Shown: positions 54,312-64,000 of the stretch, in pieces
Position numbering within the stretch: position 1 is the first letter of the stretch
Layout: the number at the start of each line of letters is the position of its first letter
Source of the DNA: Haploplasma modicum ATCC 29102
Lineage (GTDB): Bacteria; Bacillota_I; Bacilli_A; Acholeplasmatales; Acholeplasmataceae
Direction: 5' to 3'
NCBI RefSeq assembly: GCF_000687835.1
Contig: NZ_JHYB01000003.1
Coordinates: forward strand, 62,001 to 126,000
Length of the DNA stretch: 64,000 nt
Position numbers and translations under genes: made by a program
Notes under the pieces: model-generated
Databases searched by the model: none
Seen by the model: the letters and a program-made list of their open reading frames with translations, nothing else
Told to the model about the DNA's origin: nothing

Positions 54312-55517
54312 TTAATCGCCAAACCCTTCAAAAAAATTACTTGCTTCATTTAATGCACTAATAAATTTATCAACATCTTCTTTTGTGTTATATACACTAA
54401 AAGAAGCTCTAAGTGTTGCATTTACCTTTAAAAAACGATGTGTTAAATCATTACAGTGTTTACCTGCCCTTACATAGACATTTTTACTATCTAAGATACT
54501 TACTATATCATGGGGATGAATATTTGCAATGTTAAATGTAATTAAAGGACTATCACTATTTAAATTGTATATTTTAATTCCTTTAATATTTTTCATTTGT
54601 TCTAACGCATAATCTTTAAGTTTTATTTCATGTTTAAACATTTTATCTGTATCAATTTCATTTAAAAATTTAAAAACTTCCTTAAAAGCAATTACTTCAG
54701 CAATAACTGGAGTTCCAGCCTCAAATTTATAGGGAATATCTTTGAAATCCATATAGTCGATATTAACGCTATTGGCCATTTCACCACCAAATTCAAATGG
54801 TCTAATTTCCTCTAATAACTTTTTCTTACCATATAAAACACCAACACCATTTGGTCCAAATATTTTATGCGCACTAAATGCTAAAAAATCAACATCTAAA
54901 TCTTTAACATCTATTTTTGTATGAGCAACCGATTGTGCAGCATCTACTATCACTATTGCACCTTTTTCGTGTGCTAGTTTCGCAATGCTTTTAACATCTA
55001 CTAAATGTCCAAGTACATTAGACATTTGATTGATTGCTACTACCTTAGTTTTATCACTTAAAACTTTATTAAAATTATCTATGGTAATTCTTCCTTCTTC
55101 ATCTAGTGGAATATAAACTAACTTAGCTTTTTTAATCTCACAAATATTCATCCAAGGAAGAATACTTGAGTGATGCTCAAGTTCTGATGTTATAATCTCA
55201 TCGCCCTCATTAATCATGTTTGCTAAACTATTAGCAAGTTTATTCAAGCCATCAGTCGTACCTTTCGTAAAAATGACTTCAGAAAGACTTGAATTGATGT
55301 ACTTTGAAACTAACTCTCTAGTCTCTTCAAATGCTTCTGTGGCTAAATATGAGAGTTTATAGGCACCCCTATGAACATTTGTTCCATTATTTACATAATA
55401 GTCATTTAGACTATCAATAACTGTTTGTAATTTCAAACTAGATGCAGCACTATCTAAGTAGCTTACATCTTTGTTTTCTTTAAAAAATGGAAATTTTTCT
55501 TTAATTTTTAAATTCAA
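54312..55517 (-). CDS. sufS: Cysteine desulfurase SufS
   Basis: 401-residue PLP enzyme that takes sulfur from cysteine. NVHRGAYKLS, TSELEHHSSILPWM, DAAQSVAHTKIDVKDLDVDFLAFSAHKIFGPNGVGVLYG (PLP Lys in SAHK) and RAGKHCND (catalytic Cys) are present, and RASFSVYNTKEDVD closes the domain. Normal length for group II desulfurases. Five bases after sufD. Confidence 0.97.
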   Translation of the reverse strand: MNLKIKEKFPFFKENKDVSYLDSAASSLKLQTVIDSLNDYYVNNGTNVHRGAYKLSYLATEAFEETRELVSKYINSSLSEVIFTKGTTDGLNKLANSLANMINEGDEIITSELEHHSSILPWMNICEIKKAKLVYIPLDEEGRITIDNFNKVLSDKTKVVAINQMSNVLGHLVDVKSIAKLAHEKGAIVIVDAAQSVAHTKIDVKDLDVDFLAFSAHKIFGPNGVGVLYGKKKLLEEIRPFEFGGEMANSVNIDYMDFKDIPYKFEAGTPVIAEVIAFKEVFKFLNEIDTDKMFKHEIKLKDYALEQMKNIKGIKIYNLNSDSPLITFNIANIHPHDIVSILDSKNVYVRAGKHCNDLTHRFLKVNATLRASFSVYNTKEDVDKFISALNEASNFFEGFGD

Positions 55518-55522
55518 AATAA

Positions 55523-56404
55523 TCAGATCCTTACGTTTACTAATTCAACAAATTTATCTTTTAATACTTCATCATCAATTTCATCAATTAATGGACGTAA
55601 AAATCCATTAATAATTAAACGCTCTGCATCTTCTTTTCTAAGTCCGCGACTTTGAAGATAATACATTGCATCTTCATCTAACTTACCAACGGTTGCTGCA
55701 TGTCCAGCACCTTCTAAATCATATTCATCAATTATTAAAATTGGGTTTACTTCAACTATTGCATCATCTGATGTAATAATACCTCTTAATGTTTGATAGA
55801 CGTTTGAATGTTTCATGCCGTTATCAATTTTTTCAATCCCATTTAAAATAACTCTACCTTTTTTATTTGCAATCCCAACACAAGTCATTTCACCATTTGT
55901 GTAAGGTGCTTTGTGATTCATATAAACATCAATCTTTTGATCATGAGAATCACTTGATACCGCAACAGCCTTAATTTTAACGGTTGCACCACGACCTAAG
56001 ACATTAACATCAAGTTTAGCAGTTAAGACATTGCTTACTAAACCTGCAAGTATTAAGACGTTCGAATCTTTATTAATGTTAAACTCATGATTAATTACTG
56101 CCTTATTACTTTCAAGTGCAGAAATTAGTAAATATTTAACATTAGAATTATCTAGCACATTAAATTTAATACTGTAATTATCATCAGATTTATCATTACC
56201 TAGTACTTCTAAAATAACTTTTAAATCACTATTTTTACCAACTACAAATTCTAATGTTTCATTTGAGTCATTTAATAAAGTAATTTTAAGTGGTTCATCA
56301 AGTACTGTATTATCTGGTACAAGCAGTCTTCCATTTTCAAGTTTTATAAAAGTACTTAATGTATTTTCAACAATTTCATGGTTCTTAATAACAATAACCG
56401 CCAT
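55523..56404 (-). CDS. sufD: Fe-S cluster assembly protein SufD
   Basis: 293 residues, partner of SufB. The core beta-helix region ends in DDAIVEVNPILIIDEYDLEGAGHAATVGKLDEDAMYYLQSRGL (conserved His) and ERLIINGFLRPLIDEI. It is shorter than the usual 420, with the N-terminal helical part absent, a trimmed form found in small genomes. Two bases after sufC. Confidence 0.92.
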   Translation of the reverse strand: MAVIVIKNHEIVENTLSTFIKLENGRLLVPDNTVLDEPLKITLLNDSNETLEFVVGKNSDLKVILEVLGNDKSDDNYSIKFNVLDNSNVKYLLISALESNKAVINHEFNINKDSNVLILAGLVSNVLTAKLDVNVLGRGATVKIKAVAVSSDSHDQKIDVYMNHKAPYTNGEMTCVGIANKKGRVILNGIEKIDNGMKHSNVYQTLRGIITSDDAIVEVNPILIIDEYDLEGAGHAATVGKLDEDAMYYLQSRGLRKEDAERLIINGFLRPLIDEIDDEVLKDKFVELVNVRI

Positions 56405-56406
56405 TA

Positions 56407-57171
56407 TTAATTACCTTCCTTAAAATCAATACCTAATTCTTCCCTAACCCATTCATATCCATTAGCATCAATCTTAGCGATTAATTCAGCTCCACCTGTT
56501 AATACAATTTTTCCGTCAATCATAATATGAACGTGAGTTGGTTTAATATAGTCTAAAATTCTTTGGTAGTGAGTAATTAAAACACAACCAAAATCTGGAC
56601 CAACCATATTATTAACATTTTCACCAACAATCTTTAATGCATCAATATCTAGACCTGAGTCTATTTCATCTAAGATAGCAATTTTTGGTTTTAATGTTTT
56701 AAGTTGTAAGATTTCATTTCTCTTACGTTCTCCACCACTAAATCCTTCATTTAAGTATCTATGTGGTAAATCTTTACGCATTTTTAAATCGGCTGCATTA
56801 TCTTCATACATCATAATGAAATCAATTAATCCCATTTCAGCACCAGTTGTTGCTCTTACAGCTTGACGCATAAAGTCACTATTTGTAACACCTGGAACTT
56901 CTGATGGATATTGCATTGCTAAAAATAAACCTGCTCTTGCACGTTCATCTACTTCCATTTCTAATAGATCTTCATCATCTAGAAATGCTTCACCACTAGT
57001 CACTTCATATTTTGGGTGTCCCATTAATGCACTAGCAAGAGTACTCTTACCTGTACCGTTTGGTCCCATAATTGCGTGTACTTCTCCTGAGTTAACTACT
57101 AGATTAACTCCTTTTAATATTTGATTGTCTTCAATTTTAACTTGAAGATCATTAATTACTAATTTCGACAT
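56407..57171 (-). CDS. sufC: Fe-S cluster assembly ATPase SufC
   Basis: 254-residue ABC-type ATPase. Walker A MGPNGTGKSTLA, the SufC-specific LAMQYPSEVPGVTN, signature FSGGERKRNE, Walker B AILDEIDSGLDIDAL and ITHYQRIL are intact. It is the first gene of sufCDSUB. Upstream (57172-57269) TATAAT-like sequence is visible but no extended -10. GGAGATG precedes the ATG. Confidence 0.97.
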   Translation of the reverse strand: MSKLVINDLQVKIEDNQILKGVNLVVNSGEVHAIMGPNGTGKSTLASALMGHPKYEVTSGEAFLDDEDLLEMEVDERARAGLFLAMQYPSEVPGVTNSDFMRQAVRATTGAEMGLIDFIMMYEDNAADLKMRKDLPHRYLNEGFSGGERKRNEILQLKTLKPKIAILDEIDSGLDIDALKIVGENVNNMVGPDFGCVLITHYQRILDYIKPTHVHIMIDGKIVLTGGAELIAKIDANGYEWVREELGIDFKEGN

Positions 57172-57269
57172 ACTTCATCTCCTTAATTTAAGTTCTTTAT
57201 TATTATATAATAAATATGTAATTTATTCCATTTAAAAGATAAAGCTTATATAAAAGTAGTAAAAAACTC

Positions 57270-57674
57270 ATGAGTGAATCTACAATAATTAAAAAGTGTT
57301 TAAGTGTAAGTGAAGAATTAAATGAAGTATACAAACTATATGATTATTTTCAAACTAGTACTAATCACGTATTTGAAAGTTATGATAAAGCAATTATATT
57401 TATTAATGACTATGTCAATAAAATGTTTAATTCAAAAATACCAGTGTTCTATTCTCTAGCAAAGTTATTTATTAATTGGAAGAAGGAAATAGCTTTTTCT
57501 TTATGTTTAGAAAACAATCACAGTAACAATAAAAGATATACTAATGGATTTATTGAAGGTGTTAATAATTTTATAAAGACATTTAGAAGAATGTCTTATA
57601 ACATTAGAGATTTAAATAGGTTTAAAACTAGAATAATATCATCATTCAATCAAGAGTTCATGATAAAAGCATAA
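57270..57674 (+). pseudogene. ISL3-family transposase C-terminal fragment
   Basis: 134 codons matching only the C-terminal part of ISL3 transposases: a helical stretch LSVSEELNEVYKLYDYFQ and the conserved end YTNGFIEGVNNFIKTFRRMSYNIRDLNRFKTRII (third catalytic Glu in GFIEGVNN). The N-terminal zinc finger, helix-turn-helix and the two Asp are missing, and the upstream frame is closed by stops. No ribosome binding site is seen. The frame itself is undamaged, so decay by truncation seems recent or it may have been kept by chance. Confidence 0.85.
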
Positions 57675-57707
57675 AAAAACTTGATTATCACATTGTGAGA
57701 ACCAAGT
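57671..57707 (-). terminator. Terminator at the end of the opp operon
   Basis: A 14-bp stem with two mismatches (57679-57692 with 57694-57707, ACTTG/CAAGT outer, TCACA/TGTGA inner) is followed by TTTTTTTAT on the minus strand. It follows the last opp-linked gene by about 60 bases that hold only a possible ISL3 end. Confidence 0.7.
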
Positions 57708-57768
57708 CTTAATTTAGATTTATTTTGTTAACCCCTATTTTGACATTCAACAAAAAAATTTAAAGTGC

Positions 57769-58275
57769 TTATAAATGTTTTATTAACAAAATTACGGATG
57801 GTATTAATAATAATAATAATGAGTGAGTGAATATTACTCTATAATAAAATGGCGGAAGCGGATTATCTTGAATGTTTTTCATATAATCATAGTAACTAAC
57901 ATTGGGTTTTTTCCCTATAAGCATTCCTAAAAATGTTTTAGTTCCATGAACTAGTGGTGAAAATACATTGTGGTTATACACAAACATTGCCCAAGCAACA
58001 GTAAATTCCACAACAAAAGCAAACCATAATGCATTAGTTATAGCCATCGAGTCGGATCTATATTGCCACTTTAAAGAAAACCAAACTAAAAATGCAGCAA
58101 ACAAAGTAAGAAAAATATTTAGTATAATTATTTTTTTTATTATACTTTTTTTCTTATTAGGTACTTTTTTAACTAAGGCATCTTTTTCTTTAGCTTCTAC
58201 TACTTCTTCCTTTATAAGAAAATCATCATTTGAAGATTCTTCATTTATAAACTTAAATTTATCTTTGTTACTCAT
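57769..58275 (-). CDS. Membrane protein of unknown function (possible DUF3899)
   Basis: 168 residues: an acidic/basic cytoplasmic N-terminus (about 1-45), then three membrane segments (IIILNIFLTLFAAFLVWFSL, ALWFAFVVEFTVAWAMFVY, VIFTHSLLLLLIPSVILLI). The pattern recalls DUF3899 membrane proteins of Firmicutes; this is only a weak resemblance. It directly follows (no gap) the 249-residue membrane protein gene and is the last of the opp-linked unit. Confidence 0.7.
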   Translation of the reverse strand: MSNKDKFKFINEESSNDDFLIKEEVVEAKEKDALVKKVPNKKKSIIKKIIILNIFLTLFAAFLVWFSLKWQYRSDSMAITNALWFAFVVEFTVAWAMFVYNHNVFSPLVHGTKTFLGMLIGKKPNVSYYDYMKNIQDNPLPPFYYRVIFTHSLLLLLIPSVILLIKHL

Positions 58276-59025
58276 TTATTCAGCCCCATCTAAAAAACAA
58301 TATTTACATATTTGCTTTACAGCATAATAATAAGCCTTATTAGGATATCTTTTCTTAGCCCTTAAAAAATAGACTGAATTGTTTTTAACAAAATATCCTA
58401 CATTTAAATTAATTAAATAATTTGCTCTTTCTTTAAACATAATAACTGATTCTAATTCTTTTTTATTATCTTTATTAAAATCATTATATTTTTTAAATTG
58501 GAGAACTATTTGTCTTCTCACTTTTTTTGCATTTTTATAATCCATGTATAATTTATTAATTGCACCATCAACTGTATCACTATAGAAATTAAAGTCATAG
58601 GTTTTAGCAACAATTACTATTGTTAGTGTTTCACCATTACCAATTAAGTCCTTAAGTTTTTTGTCAAATTTATAAAATAAAACAAAAGTTGTATCTTGAT
58701 AGCCTCTCTCAAATCCTAAATTTCTAAAATTATTAAGCCAACTTTCAGTATAAATTTTTCTCTCCAACTGGATTACGCCTAAATCTTCTTTAACCATACG
58801 TAGATATGAGTAATTCATCGAGTAAAAATTTAACTTATTTCTTAAATAATTAAGTAAAAATAATATAGAAAGTCCATAGATTAAGTATAAAGAATAAAAT
58901 AAATTATCCTCTATACGAGAGTAACGTCTTAGCATAAAAAACAACCAGACACTCAATATTAGCAAAAAAATTATAAGAAAGAGAATTAAATTTCTCTTTC
59001 TTTTATACATTGATAATTTATCCAT
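58276..59025 (-). CDS. Membrane protein of unknown function, two N-terminal helices
   Basis: 249 residues: two close membrane helices at the N-terminus (LILFLIIFLLILSVWLFFML, LFYSLYLIYGLSILFLLNYL) then about 180 residues of basic, soluble sequence predicted inside the cell (LGVIQLERKIYTESWLNNFRNLGF, YQDTTFVLFYKFDKK, VIVAKTYDFNFYSDT). No known domain is recognised. It sits one base after a lipoprotein gene and abuts the next, so the three look coexpressed with opp. Confidence 0.7.
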   Translation of the reverse strand: MDKLSMYKRKRNLILFLIIFLLILSVWLFFMLRRYSRIEDNLFYSLYLIYGLSILFLLNYLRNKLNFYSMNYSYLRMVKEDLGVIQLERKIYTESWLNNFRNLGFERGYQDTTFVLFYKFDKKLKDLIGNGETLTIVIVAKTYDFNFYSDTVDGAINKLYMDYKNAKKVRRQIVLQFKKYNDFNKDNKKELESVIMFKERANYLINLNVGYFVKNNSVYFLRAKKRYPNKAYYYAVKQICKYCFLDGAE

Positions 59026-59026
59026 T

Positions 59027-59833
59027 TTATTTTAGTTCCCAAATTGCATATATGCTAAGAGCACCAATATGATCAAATGTTTCACCATTATTAAACCATA
59101 CACCAGTTCCATCTGCAGATGTATTCCAACCTTTGAATGAATATTTTTCATGTGTAAAACTACTAAATGTTTCAAATGAAATTATAGAATCAAATTGAAC
59201 TGATCTTGAACTTGGTTTTTCAGGTCCTTCATTTTCAACTGGGAAGTTTACATTAAAAGTAACATTACTTGTTAAAGGTTTCCAGTGTGCAAAAAGTTTA
59301 ATGTCTTTAGGTTCTTTTGAAGGGATTGATTGATAACCAAAATCACCTGGTTTTGTTGCAATATTACCATTTGAATCTAGCCATTCATATAAATACCAAG
59401 ATACAAATGTATAACCTCTTTTTCCTGTAGGACGTGGTAATGTTTTTGATTCGCCTACAGTAAATTTAGTTGGAGCATTGTCAGGAAGCACTCCACCATA
59501 AACTTCATATTCAATATTATAAATAGCAGCTTCCCATTTTGCATAAATAATTATTGATGTCTGTAATTCAAATGTTTCAAAAACAAACGGAATAGTTCCA
59601 GATACATCTTCGAACCAACCTTTAAATGTAAAACCAACTCTAATTGGATCTTCTTCAGGTTTTTCTATAAGTGAACCTTTTTCTAAATTGAAATAAGAAA
59701 GTGGTGGAGCCTGATCATTTTTATAAGTGAAGAAAATGACATTTAAACTATCGTCATATACTTTTTTATCTCTACATGCAACAAGTGTTACACTTAGAAA
59801 AGTCATAAAAACTAAAAGTATTATTTTTTTCAT
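59027..59833 (-). CDS. Lipoprotein with InlB B-type repeats
   Basis: 268 residues: signal peptide with lipobox LVAC (Cys20), then three repeats of about 70 residues of the InlB B-repeat (Listeria-Bacteroides) type, recognisable by [33 protein letters not shown] and [14 protein letters not shown], each followed by an IYAKWE- or AHWK-like strand. Such repeats occur in surface proteins that bind host or cell surface. It is coupled to oppF (ATGA overlap), which is unusual for the family. Confidence 0.85.
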   Translation of the reverse strand: MKKIILLVFMTFLSVTLVACRDKKVYDDSLNVIFFTYKNDQAPPLSYFNLEKGSLIEKPEEDPIRVGFTFKGWFEDVSGTIPFVFETFELQTSIIIYAKWEAAIYNIEYEVYGGVLPDNAPTKFTVGESKTLPRPTGKRGYTFVSWYLYEWLDSNGNIATKPGDFGYQSIPSKEPKDIKLFAHWKPLTSNVTFNVNFPVENEGPEKPSSRSVQFDSIISFETFSSFTHEKYSFKGWNTSADGTGVWFNNGETFDHIGALSIYAIWELK

Positions 59834-61719
59834 TTTGACTCACCTTTTCCTTTCTTTTTAGCTAAATCATTTTGTTTTTGATATTCAATTAACATTTCCT
59901 TAAATTCTTTATCATTTGCATAAACCATATGGTTTGGTGCTATTTCACGCATTTGTGGTTTATCAACACTATAATCGTGCTCTAAAGCTGGATTATAGTT
60001 AATTCTTTTTCTACCTTTTTCATAGTCTGGATCAGGTTGGGGAATAGCAGATAATAGTGATTTTGTATATTTATGCATAGGGTGTTTAAATAACTCTTCT
60101 GATGTTGCAAGTTCAACAATCTTTCCATTATTCATTACGGCAATTCTATCACAGAAAAATCTTACTAATGATAGATCATGAGCAATAAATAAAATTGTTA
60201 ATCCTAATTCATTTTTTAGTTCAGTTAACAAGTTAATTACTTGTGCTCTAATTGATACATCTAAAGCAGAGATTGGTTCATCAGCAATAATAAAATCAGG
60301 ATTCATAACAAGTGCTCTTGCTATACCAATTCTTTGACGTTGTCCACCACTAAACTCATGTGGATATCTTGACACATATTCAGGTGCTAAACCAACTAAT
60401 TCTAATACTTCTTTAACCTTAGCATCAATTTCTGCATCAGTATGTCTTTTTTGTATAATTAAACCTTCAGAAATAATTTCCTTAACTGTCATTCTTGGAT
60501 TAAGTGACGAAATTGGATCTTGGAAGATCATTTGCATTTGTCTAGAATGAACTAAAGATTCTTTTGATTTATTAATTTTAATAGCTTTAGCAATTTTTTC
60601 TTTTTCAATATTGATTAATTCACGTGATTTATTTAATAGTGATTTTTTATCATCCAAATAAGTTTTTAATTCTTGAATAGTTTTCTTGTTCTTTTCAAGT
60701 TTACCTATATTTTCTTTAGCCTGATCATTCAACTCTTTAATTTTAATATTAAGTTCTGCAAGATCTTCTTTTAATTTAGTTTTAACATTAGTAATATCAC
60801 GTTTAATTTGTTCAAAGTTGGGTTTATTATTAATAATTTTAATCTTATCTTCTTCATATTTTTGTTTTAAAACATTAATATCATTTTCTTTTTCAATATT
60901 AAGTTTTTTAAGTTCTTCTTTTGCAACTGAAAGTTCAATAATATCTTTTTTTGCTTCTTCGATCAATGGCGTAAACTTATTAATAAGTAATTCTAATGCT
61001 GAATTATTTTCTTCATTTACTTTTCTTAACTCTTCTTCTCTTTGTGCCTTAGTTAATGCAGCAGAATCTTTTATTGCATCTTTCTTTTGGCTAAAAACAA
61101 CATTTTGAATTGATACTTCTTTTTTATATTCAATTTCCGCTTGATTTTTTGACTTGTTTAAAATATTTTCTTCTTTTTGATTAAAGTCAAAAATAATTTT
61201 ATTAATATCTACGTTTAATTGATTTTTTAATTCATATAATGATTTCTTATAATGAACCTTTTTAGAATTTATTTTATTAATTTCATTATTTGCATTTTCT
61301 TTTAAGATATCTTTTTTATTAGTTAAAAGAGCTATTTCTTTTCTTGTTGCAGATTTAATATTATAGACTTCTGTTTTATACTTATCTAAAAATCTAATTT
61401 CTTTTTTAGTTTCACGTTTAATTTTGCGAATTTGTACTGTGTTTCCTCTGTAACCTGCACCAATTAATTCACCATTCAAAATTGTATATCCATTAGTAGG
61501 TTCATAAAGCTTCATTATTGTTCTTCCAGCAGTTGTTTTACCACTACCAGATTCACCAACAATACCAAAAACTTCTCTTTTATAAACATCAAAACTGATA
61601 TTGTCTACTGCTGGAACAATTAATTTATCTTTACCACGCCCAACATTGAAATGTTTTTCTAAATTTCTAACTTCTAATACTGTTTCATTATAATCAATTT
61701 TATTATTTTTGTTGGACAT
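59830..61719 (-). CDS. oppF: Oligopeptide ABC transporter ATPase OppF with large coiled-coil insertion
   Basis: 629 residues, about twice normal. N-terminal half-domain: [24 protein letters not shown] (Walker A ends at Lys61). An insertion of about 295 residues (92-388) of charged helical coiled coil follows, rich in Lys, Glu, Ile and Asn, before the normal continuation [19 protein letters not shown] (Q loop), [30 protein letters not shown] and a C-terminal OppF tail [10 protein letters not shown]. Walker A, Q loop, signature and Walker B all look active. Long insertions are known in some Mycoplasma OppF proteins. It drives peptide import with OppD. Confidence 0.92.
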   Translation of the reverse strand: MSNKNNKIDYNETVLEVRNLEKHFNVGRGKDKLIVPAVDNISFDVYKREVFGIVGESGSGKTTAGRTIMKLYEPTNGYTILNGELIGAGYRGNTVQIRKIKRETKKEIRFLDKYKTEVYNIKSATRKEIALLTNKKDILKENANNEINKINSKKVHYKKSLYELKNQLNVDINKIIFDFNQKEENILNKSKNQAEIEYKKEVSIQNVVFSQKKDAIKDSAALTKAQREEELRKVNEENNSALELLINKFTPLIEEAKKDIIELSVAKEELKKLNIEKENDINVLKQKYEEDKIKIINNKPNFEQIKRDITNVKTKLKEDLAELNIKIKELNDQAKENIGKLEKNKKTIQELKTYLDDKKSLLNKSRELINIEKEKIAKAIKINKSKESLVHSRQMQMIFQDPISSLNPRMTVKEIISEGLIIQKRHTDAEIDAKVKEVLELVGLAPEYVSRYPHEFSGGQRQRIGIARALVMNPDFIIADEPISALDVSIRAQVINLLTELKNELGLTILFIAHDLSLVRFFCDRIAVMNNGKIVELATSEELFKHPMHKYTKSLLSAIPQPDPDYEKGRKRINYNPALEHDYSVDKPQMREIAPNHMVYANDKEFKEMLIEYQKQNDLAKKKGKGESK

Positions 61720-62755
61720 CTTTCAAAATCCTCCCTCTATTAGCTTTTAAGATTTTAACAGCCTCAGGTAAATCAACTTCTGGAGCATCTGGATGTAATA
61801 ACCAGGTTGCTGCATAATGAGTATCACTTACCTTAAATAAAGGTGGTTCTTCTTCAAAATCTATTTTCATTGCATATTTATTTCTTGGAGCAAATGCATC
61901 TCCCTTAACTTCATAAATTAAGTTTGGTGGTGTACCAGGAATTGCATCTAATTTTTTTGAACTAGCAAGGTTTGGCATTGAAGATAATAATGCCCATGTA
62001 TAAGGGTGCTTTGGATTATAGAATATGTCTTCTGCAGTTCCAATTTCAACAATTTTACCTGCATACATAACAGCAATTCTATCGGCAACGTTAGCCACAA
62101 CACCTAAATCGTGAGTAATAAAAATCACTGATAAGTTTTTCTTTACTTTAAGATCATTAATTAATTCTAAGATTTGTCCTTGAATTGTAACGTCAAGAGC
62201 TGTTGTTGGTTCATCGCATATTAATAATTCAGCATCATTTGCAAGAGCAATAGAAATAACTATTCTTTGTCTCATCCCACCAGAAAACTGGAATGGATAT
62301 TGGCTATATCTTTTCTCAGCATTATTTATTCCAACTGCTTCCATCAATTCAATAGCTTGTTTTTTTGCCAAATCTTTTGGCATGTTAAGTTTAAAAATCA
62401 ATGCTTCCGCAATTTGTTTACCTACTGAAACAATAGGGTTTAATGAACTCATTGGGTCTTGGAAAATCATTGAGATTTTTGAACCACGTACTTCATGGAA
62501 CTGATCTTCTGGTAAATGCATTAAGTTTCTATCTTCATACATAATAGAACCTTTTTCATAAATTGAGTTCCCGGCAAGTAATCCTAAGATTGCTCTTGAT
62601 GTAACACTTTTACCTGAACCTGATTCACCTACAATTGCAAGTGTTTCTCCTCTTTTTAAATCAAAAGAAACACCTCTTAATGCGTGTAAAATACCGTATT
62701 GAGTTTTAAAAGAAATTGTTAAGTCTTCGACTGATAAAATTGTATCTTTATTCAT
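61703..62755 (-). CDS. oppD: Oligopeptide ABC transporter ATPase OppD
   Basis: 350 residues. [15 protein letters not shown] (Walker A), [43 protein letters not shown] and [16 protein letters not shown] are OppD/DppD motifs, and the C-terminal AIPGTPPNL lies in the peptide-transporter extension. ATG 62755 follows GAGAGGAG by nine bases; the frame is open to TTG 62764. It is one base after oppC and overlaps oppF by 17. Confidence 0.95.
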   Translation of the reverse strand: MNKDTILSVEDLTISFKTQYGILHALRGVSFDLKRGETLAIVGESGSGKSVTSRAILGLLAGNSIYEKGSIMYEDRNLMHLPEDQFHEVRGSKISMIFQDPMSSLNPIVSVGKQIAEALIFKLNMPKDLAKKQAIELMEAVGINNAEKRYSQYPFQFSGGMRQRIVISIALANDAELLICDEPTTALDVTIQGQILELINDLKVKKNLSVIFITHDLGVVANVADRIAVMYAGKIVEIGTAEDIFYNPKHPYTWALLSSMPNLASSKKLDAIPGTPPNLIYEVKGDAFAPRNKYAMKIDFEEEPPLFKVSDTHYAATWLLHPDAPEVDLPEAVKILKANRGRILKDVQQK

Positions 62756-62756
62756 C

Positions 62757-64000
62757 TTACTCAACTCCTCTCAAAGATGGATTAAATGCATCTCTTAAAC
62801 CATTACCAAACAAGTTAAATGCTATCATTAATATAGCAATATAAAGTGATGGGAATAATAATACATGTGGATGTAATTGCATAACTTTTTGTCCTTGATC
62901 AATTAGCATACCAACACTAGTTGCATCTTTATAATTAATAATTCCTAAGAAAGAATATGATGCCTCAGTAAATACAAAGGCAGGAATTGCTAGAGCATAT
63001 CCTGTAACAATTAAACCTAATGTATTAGGGAAAATATGTTTAACCATAATACGTGCATCTGATGCACCAAGAGTTCTTGCTGCAAGAACATATTCTCTAT
63101 TTTTGAAACGATAAAACTGCATTCTACCGGTTCCATACGAACCTATCCATCCGGTTGCAGTAAAGGCTATAACAACAACCCATAGTTCAGTACCAAATCT
63201 CAAGGTTAATAAGGTAATAACCGTCATGAATGGAATGGATGAAACTATTTCTACAAATCGATCAAATAGTAAATCTAAAACACCACCATAATAACCAACA
63301 ATAGATCCTAATATTAGACCGATTGATGTATTAACAATTAAAACTAAAAGAGCCATAATTAGTGATATTCTTGCACCCTTCCAAATTTCAAGGAATAAAT
63401 CTTCTCCTCTTTCATTTGTTCCAAACCAAAAATATGTATCTTCTGGTAATTGGTTAAGTGCTTGTTTAAATCTATCAACTTTTACGATATATTGATAATT
63501 AGTGATTGAAGGATCATTAATATCCTTTGATTCAATAATATCTAATAATTCAATAATATAATTTTTTTCTAAATATTCTTCAAATTGTTCTTTTGTTAAA
63601 ATAATTTTAACCGATTCATTCGGATCTTTATTTGTACCACTTTTTTCATTTTCTTTTATTATTCCAAAATAATCAATTGGCATATATGAAATAGTGTAGT
63701 TAACAAATTTATAATAATCAACTTTTACTACAAAATCACTTACATTTGCATAGTCCGGATGATTTGGATTATCCATTAGTTCTTGTGGAAGACCTGATAA
63801 GATAATTCCTTCTCCATACTCGTTTTGTGCCATATGTAATAAGAATTCTTTCCCTACTGTTAGTTTTTTTGTCCCATCAAAAATACCAAGTTTTTCTAAA
63901 CCTGGGATTTTCGGTGTTAAAAACTGAAATCTTTGTGCATCAGTTTTGTTATCCTGTGGCAGAGTGTATTTCTTTAAAGAAGGGCCAAAAATTACTAAAA
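62757..64000 (-). CDS. oppC: Oligopeptide ABC transporter permease OppC (cut by window edge)
   Basis: At least 413 residues; the frame is open to the end of the window, so the ATG at 63833 is not the true start. The upstream codons read FGPSLKKYTLPQD, the sequence just after the first membrane helix of OppC. A long extracytoplasmic loop (about 180 residues) follows, then the transport core ARISLIMALLVLIVNTSIGLILG, the EAA-type loop in VLAARTLGASDARIMVKHIFPN and five membrane segments. OppB and the binding protein are expected further upstream, outside the window. Confidence 0.93.
   Translation of the reverse strand, partial: LVIFGPSLKKYTLPQDNKTDAQRFQFLTPKIPGLEKLGIFDGTKKLTVGKEFLLHMAQNEYGEGIILSGLPQELMDNPNHPDYANVSDFVVKVDYYKFVNYTISYMPIDYFGIIKENEKSGTNKDPNESVKIILTKEQFEEYLEKNYIIELLDIIESKDINDPSITNYQYIVKVDRFKQALNQLPEDTYFWFGTNERGEDLFLEIWKGARISLIMALLVLIVNTSIGLILGSIVGYYGGVLDLLFDRFVEIVSSIPFMTVITLLTLRFGTELWVVVIAFTATGWIGSYGTGRMQFYRFKNREYVLAARTLGASDARIMVKHIFPNTLGLIVTGYALAIPAFVFTEASYSFLGIINYKDATSVGMLIDQGQKVMQLHPHVLLFPSLYIAILMIAFNLFGNGLRDAFNPSLRGVE

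Noticed and set aside
57727-57751. Right terminal inverted repeat of the ISL3 element as a firm feature
   Set aside because: Only a rough resemblance to ISL3 ends, and no left end or target duplication is visible; kept as a remark in the remnant finding.

Overview
The window is AT-rich, densely coding bacterial chromosome. Trp is encoded by TGG and TGA is used as a stop (for example tsaB at 26615 and the tsaE/tsaB TGA overlap at 27193), so this is the standard code and not that of Mycoplasma or Spiroplasma. Low GC, Gram-positive gene sets (pcrA, dnaD-nth, rnc, plsX, recG, sufCDSUB, yycJ-like-rlmH, a ComK-like protein), many lipoproteins and membrane-anchored surface proteins without LPXTG signals, and no rRNA, tRNA or CRISPR point to an Acholeplasma/Izemoplasma/RF39-like lineage near the Bacillota-Mycoplasmatota boundary. 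The taxon is inferred.

Layout: 0-4.7 kb holds a truncated ATP-type pfkA back-to-back with a PPi-type phosphofructokinase, then two convergent c-di-GMP phosphodiesterase-type genes (an HD-GYP gene broken by an in-frame TAA and an intact EAL gene). 4.8-12.4 kb holds dnaE, a divergent polysaccharide ligase-like/glycosyltransferase pair, and pepF. 12.4-25 kb holds an aldo/keto reductase, a heterodimeric ABC exporter, two adjacent UvrD-type helicases (one lacking the 2B subdomain), glnS, an rRNA methyltransferase and an unknown membrane-anchored protein. 25-28 kb is the t6A operon (S1 protein-tsaE-tsaB-rimI-tsaD). 28-35 kb mixes three Ig-like surface proteins with zwf, flavodoxin and 6-phosphogluconolactonase. 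35-44 kb carries an XRE-helical-repeat regulator with a hairpin over its ribosome binding site, then nth, dnaD, rnc, plsX, recG, degV, mscL, rlmH and a metallo-beta-lactamase protein.

44-52 kb holds a 1039-residue PrsA/SurA-like lipoprotein, a predicted small RNA with 38-nt tandem repeats, the pgk-(XRE-cupin)-tpiA operon, a ComK-like gene, a DUF4349 lipoprotein and a second gene broken by an in-frame TAA. 52-57 kb is the complete SUF Fe-S operon. An ISL3 transposase fragment follows, and the window closes with an oligopeptide ABC transporter operon (oppC runs off the end; oppF carries a coiled-coil insertion of about 295 residues) that continues into a repeat lipoprotein and two membrane proteins.

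The strongest candidate for something undescribed is the small-RNA locus at 47386-47583. It has its own -35/-10, an 11-bp closing stem joining its ends, a terminator, and two near-identical repeats, each containing an 11-nt antisense match to the start codon of the EAL gene at 4723. Function is unproven. Recurrent TGnTATAAT extended -10 promoters and terminators that overlap stop codons show a compact regulatory style.
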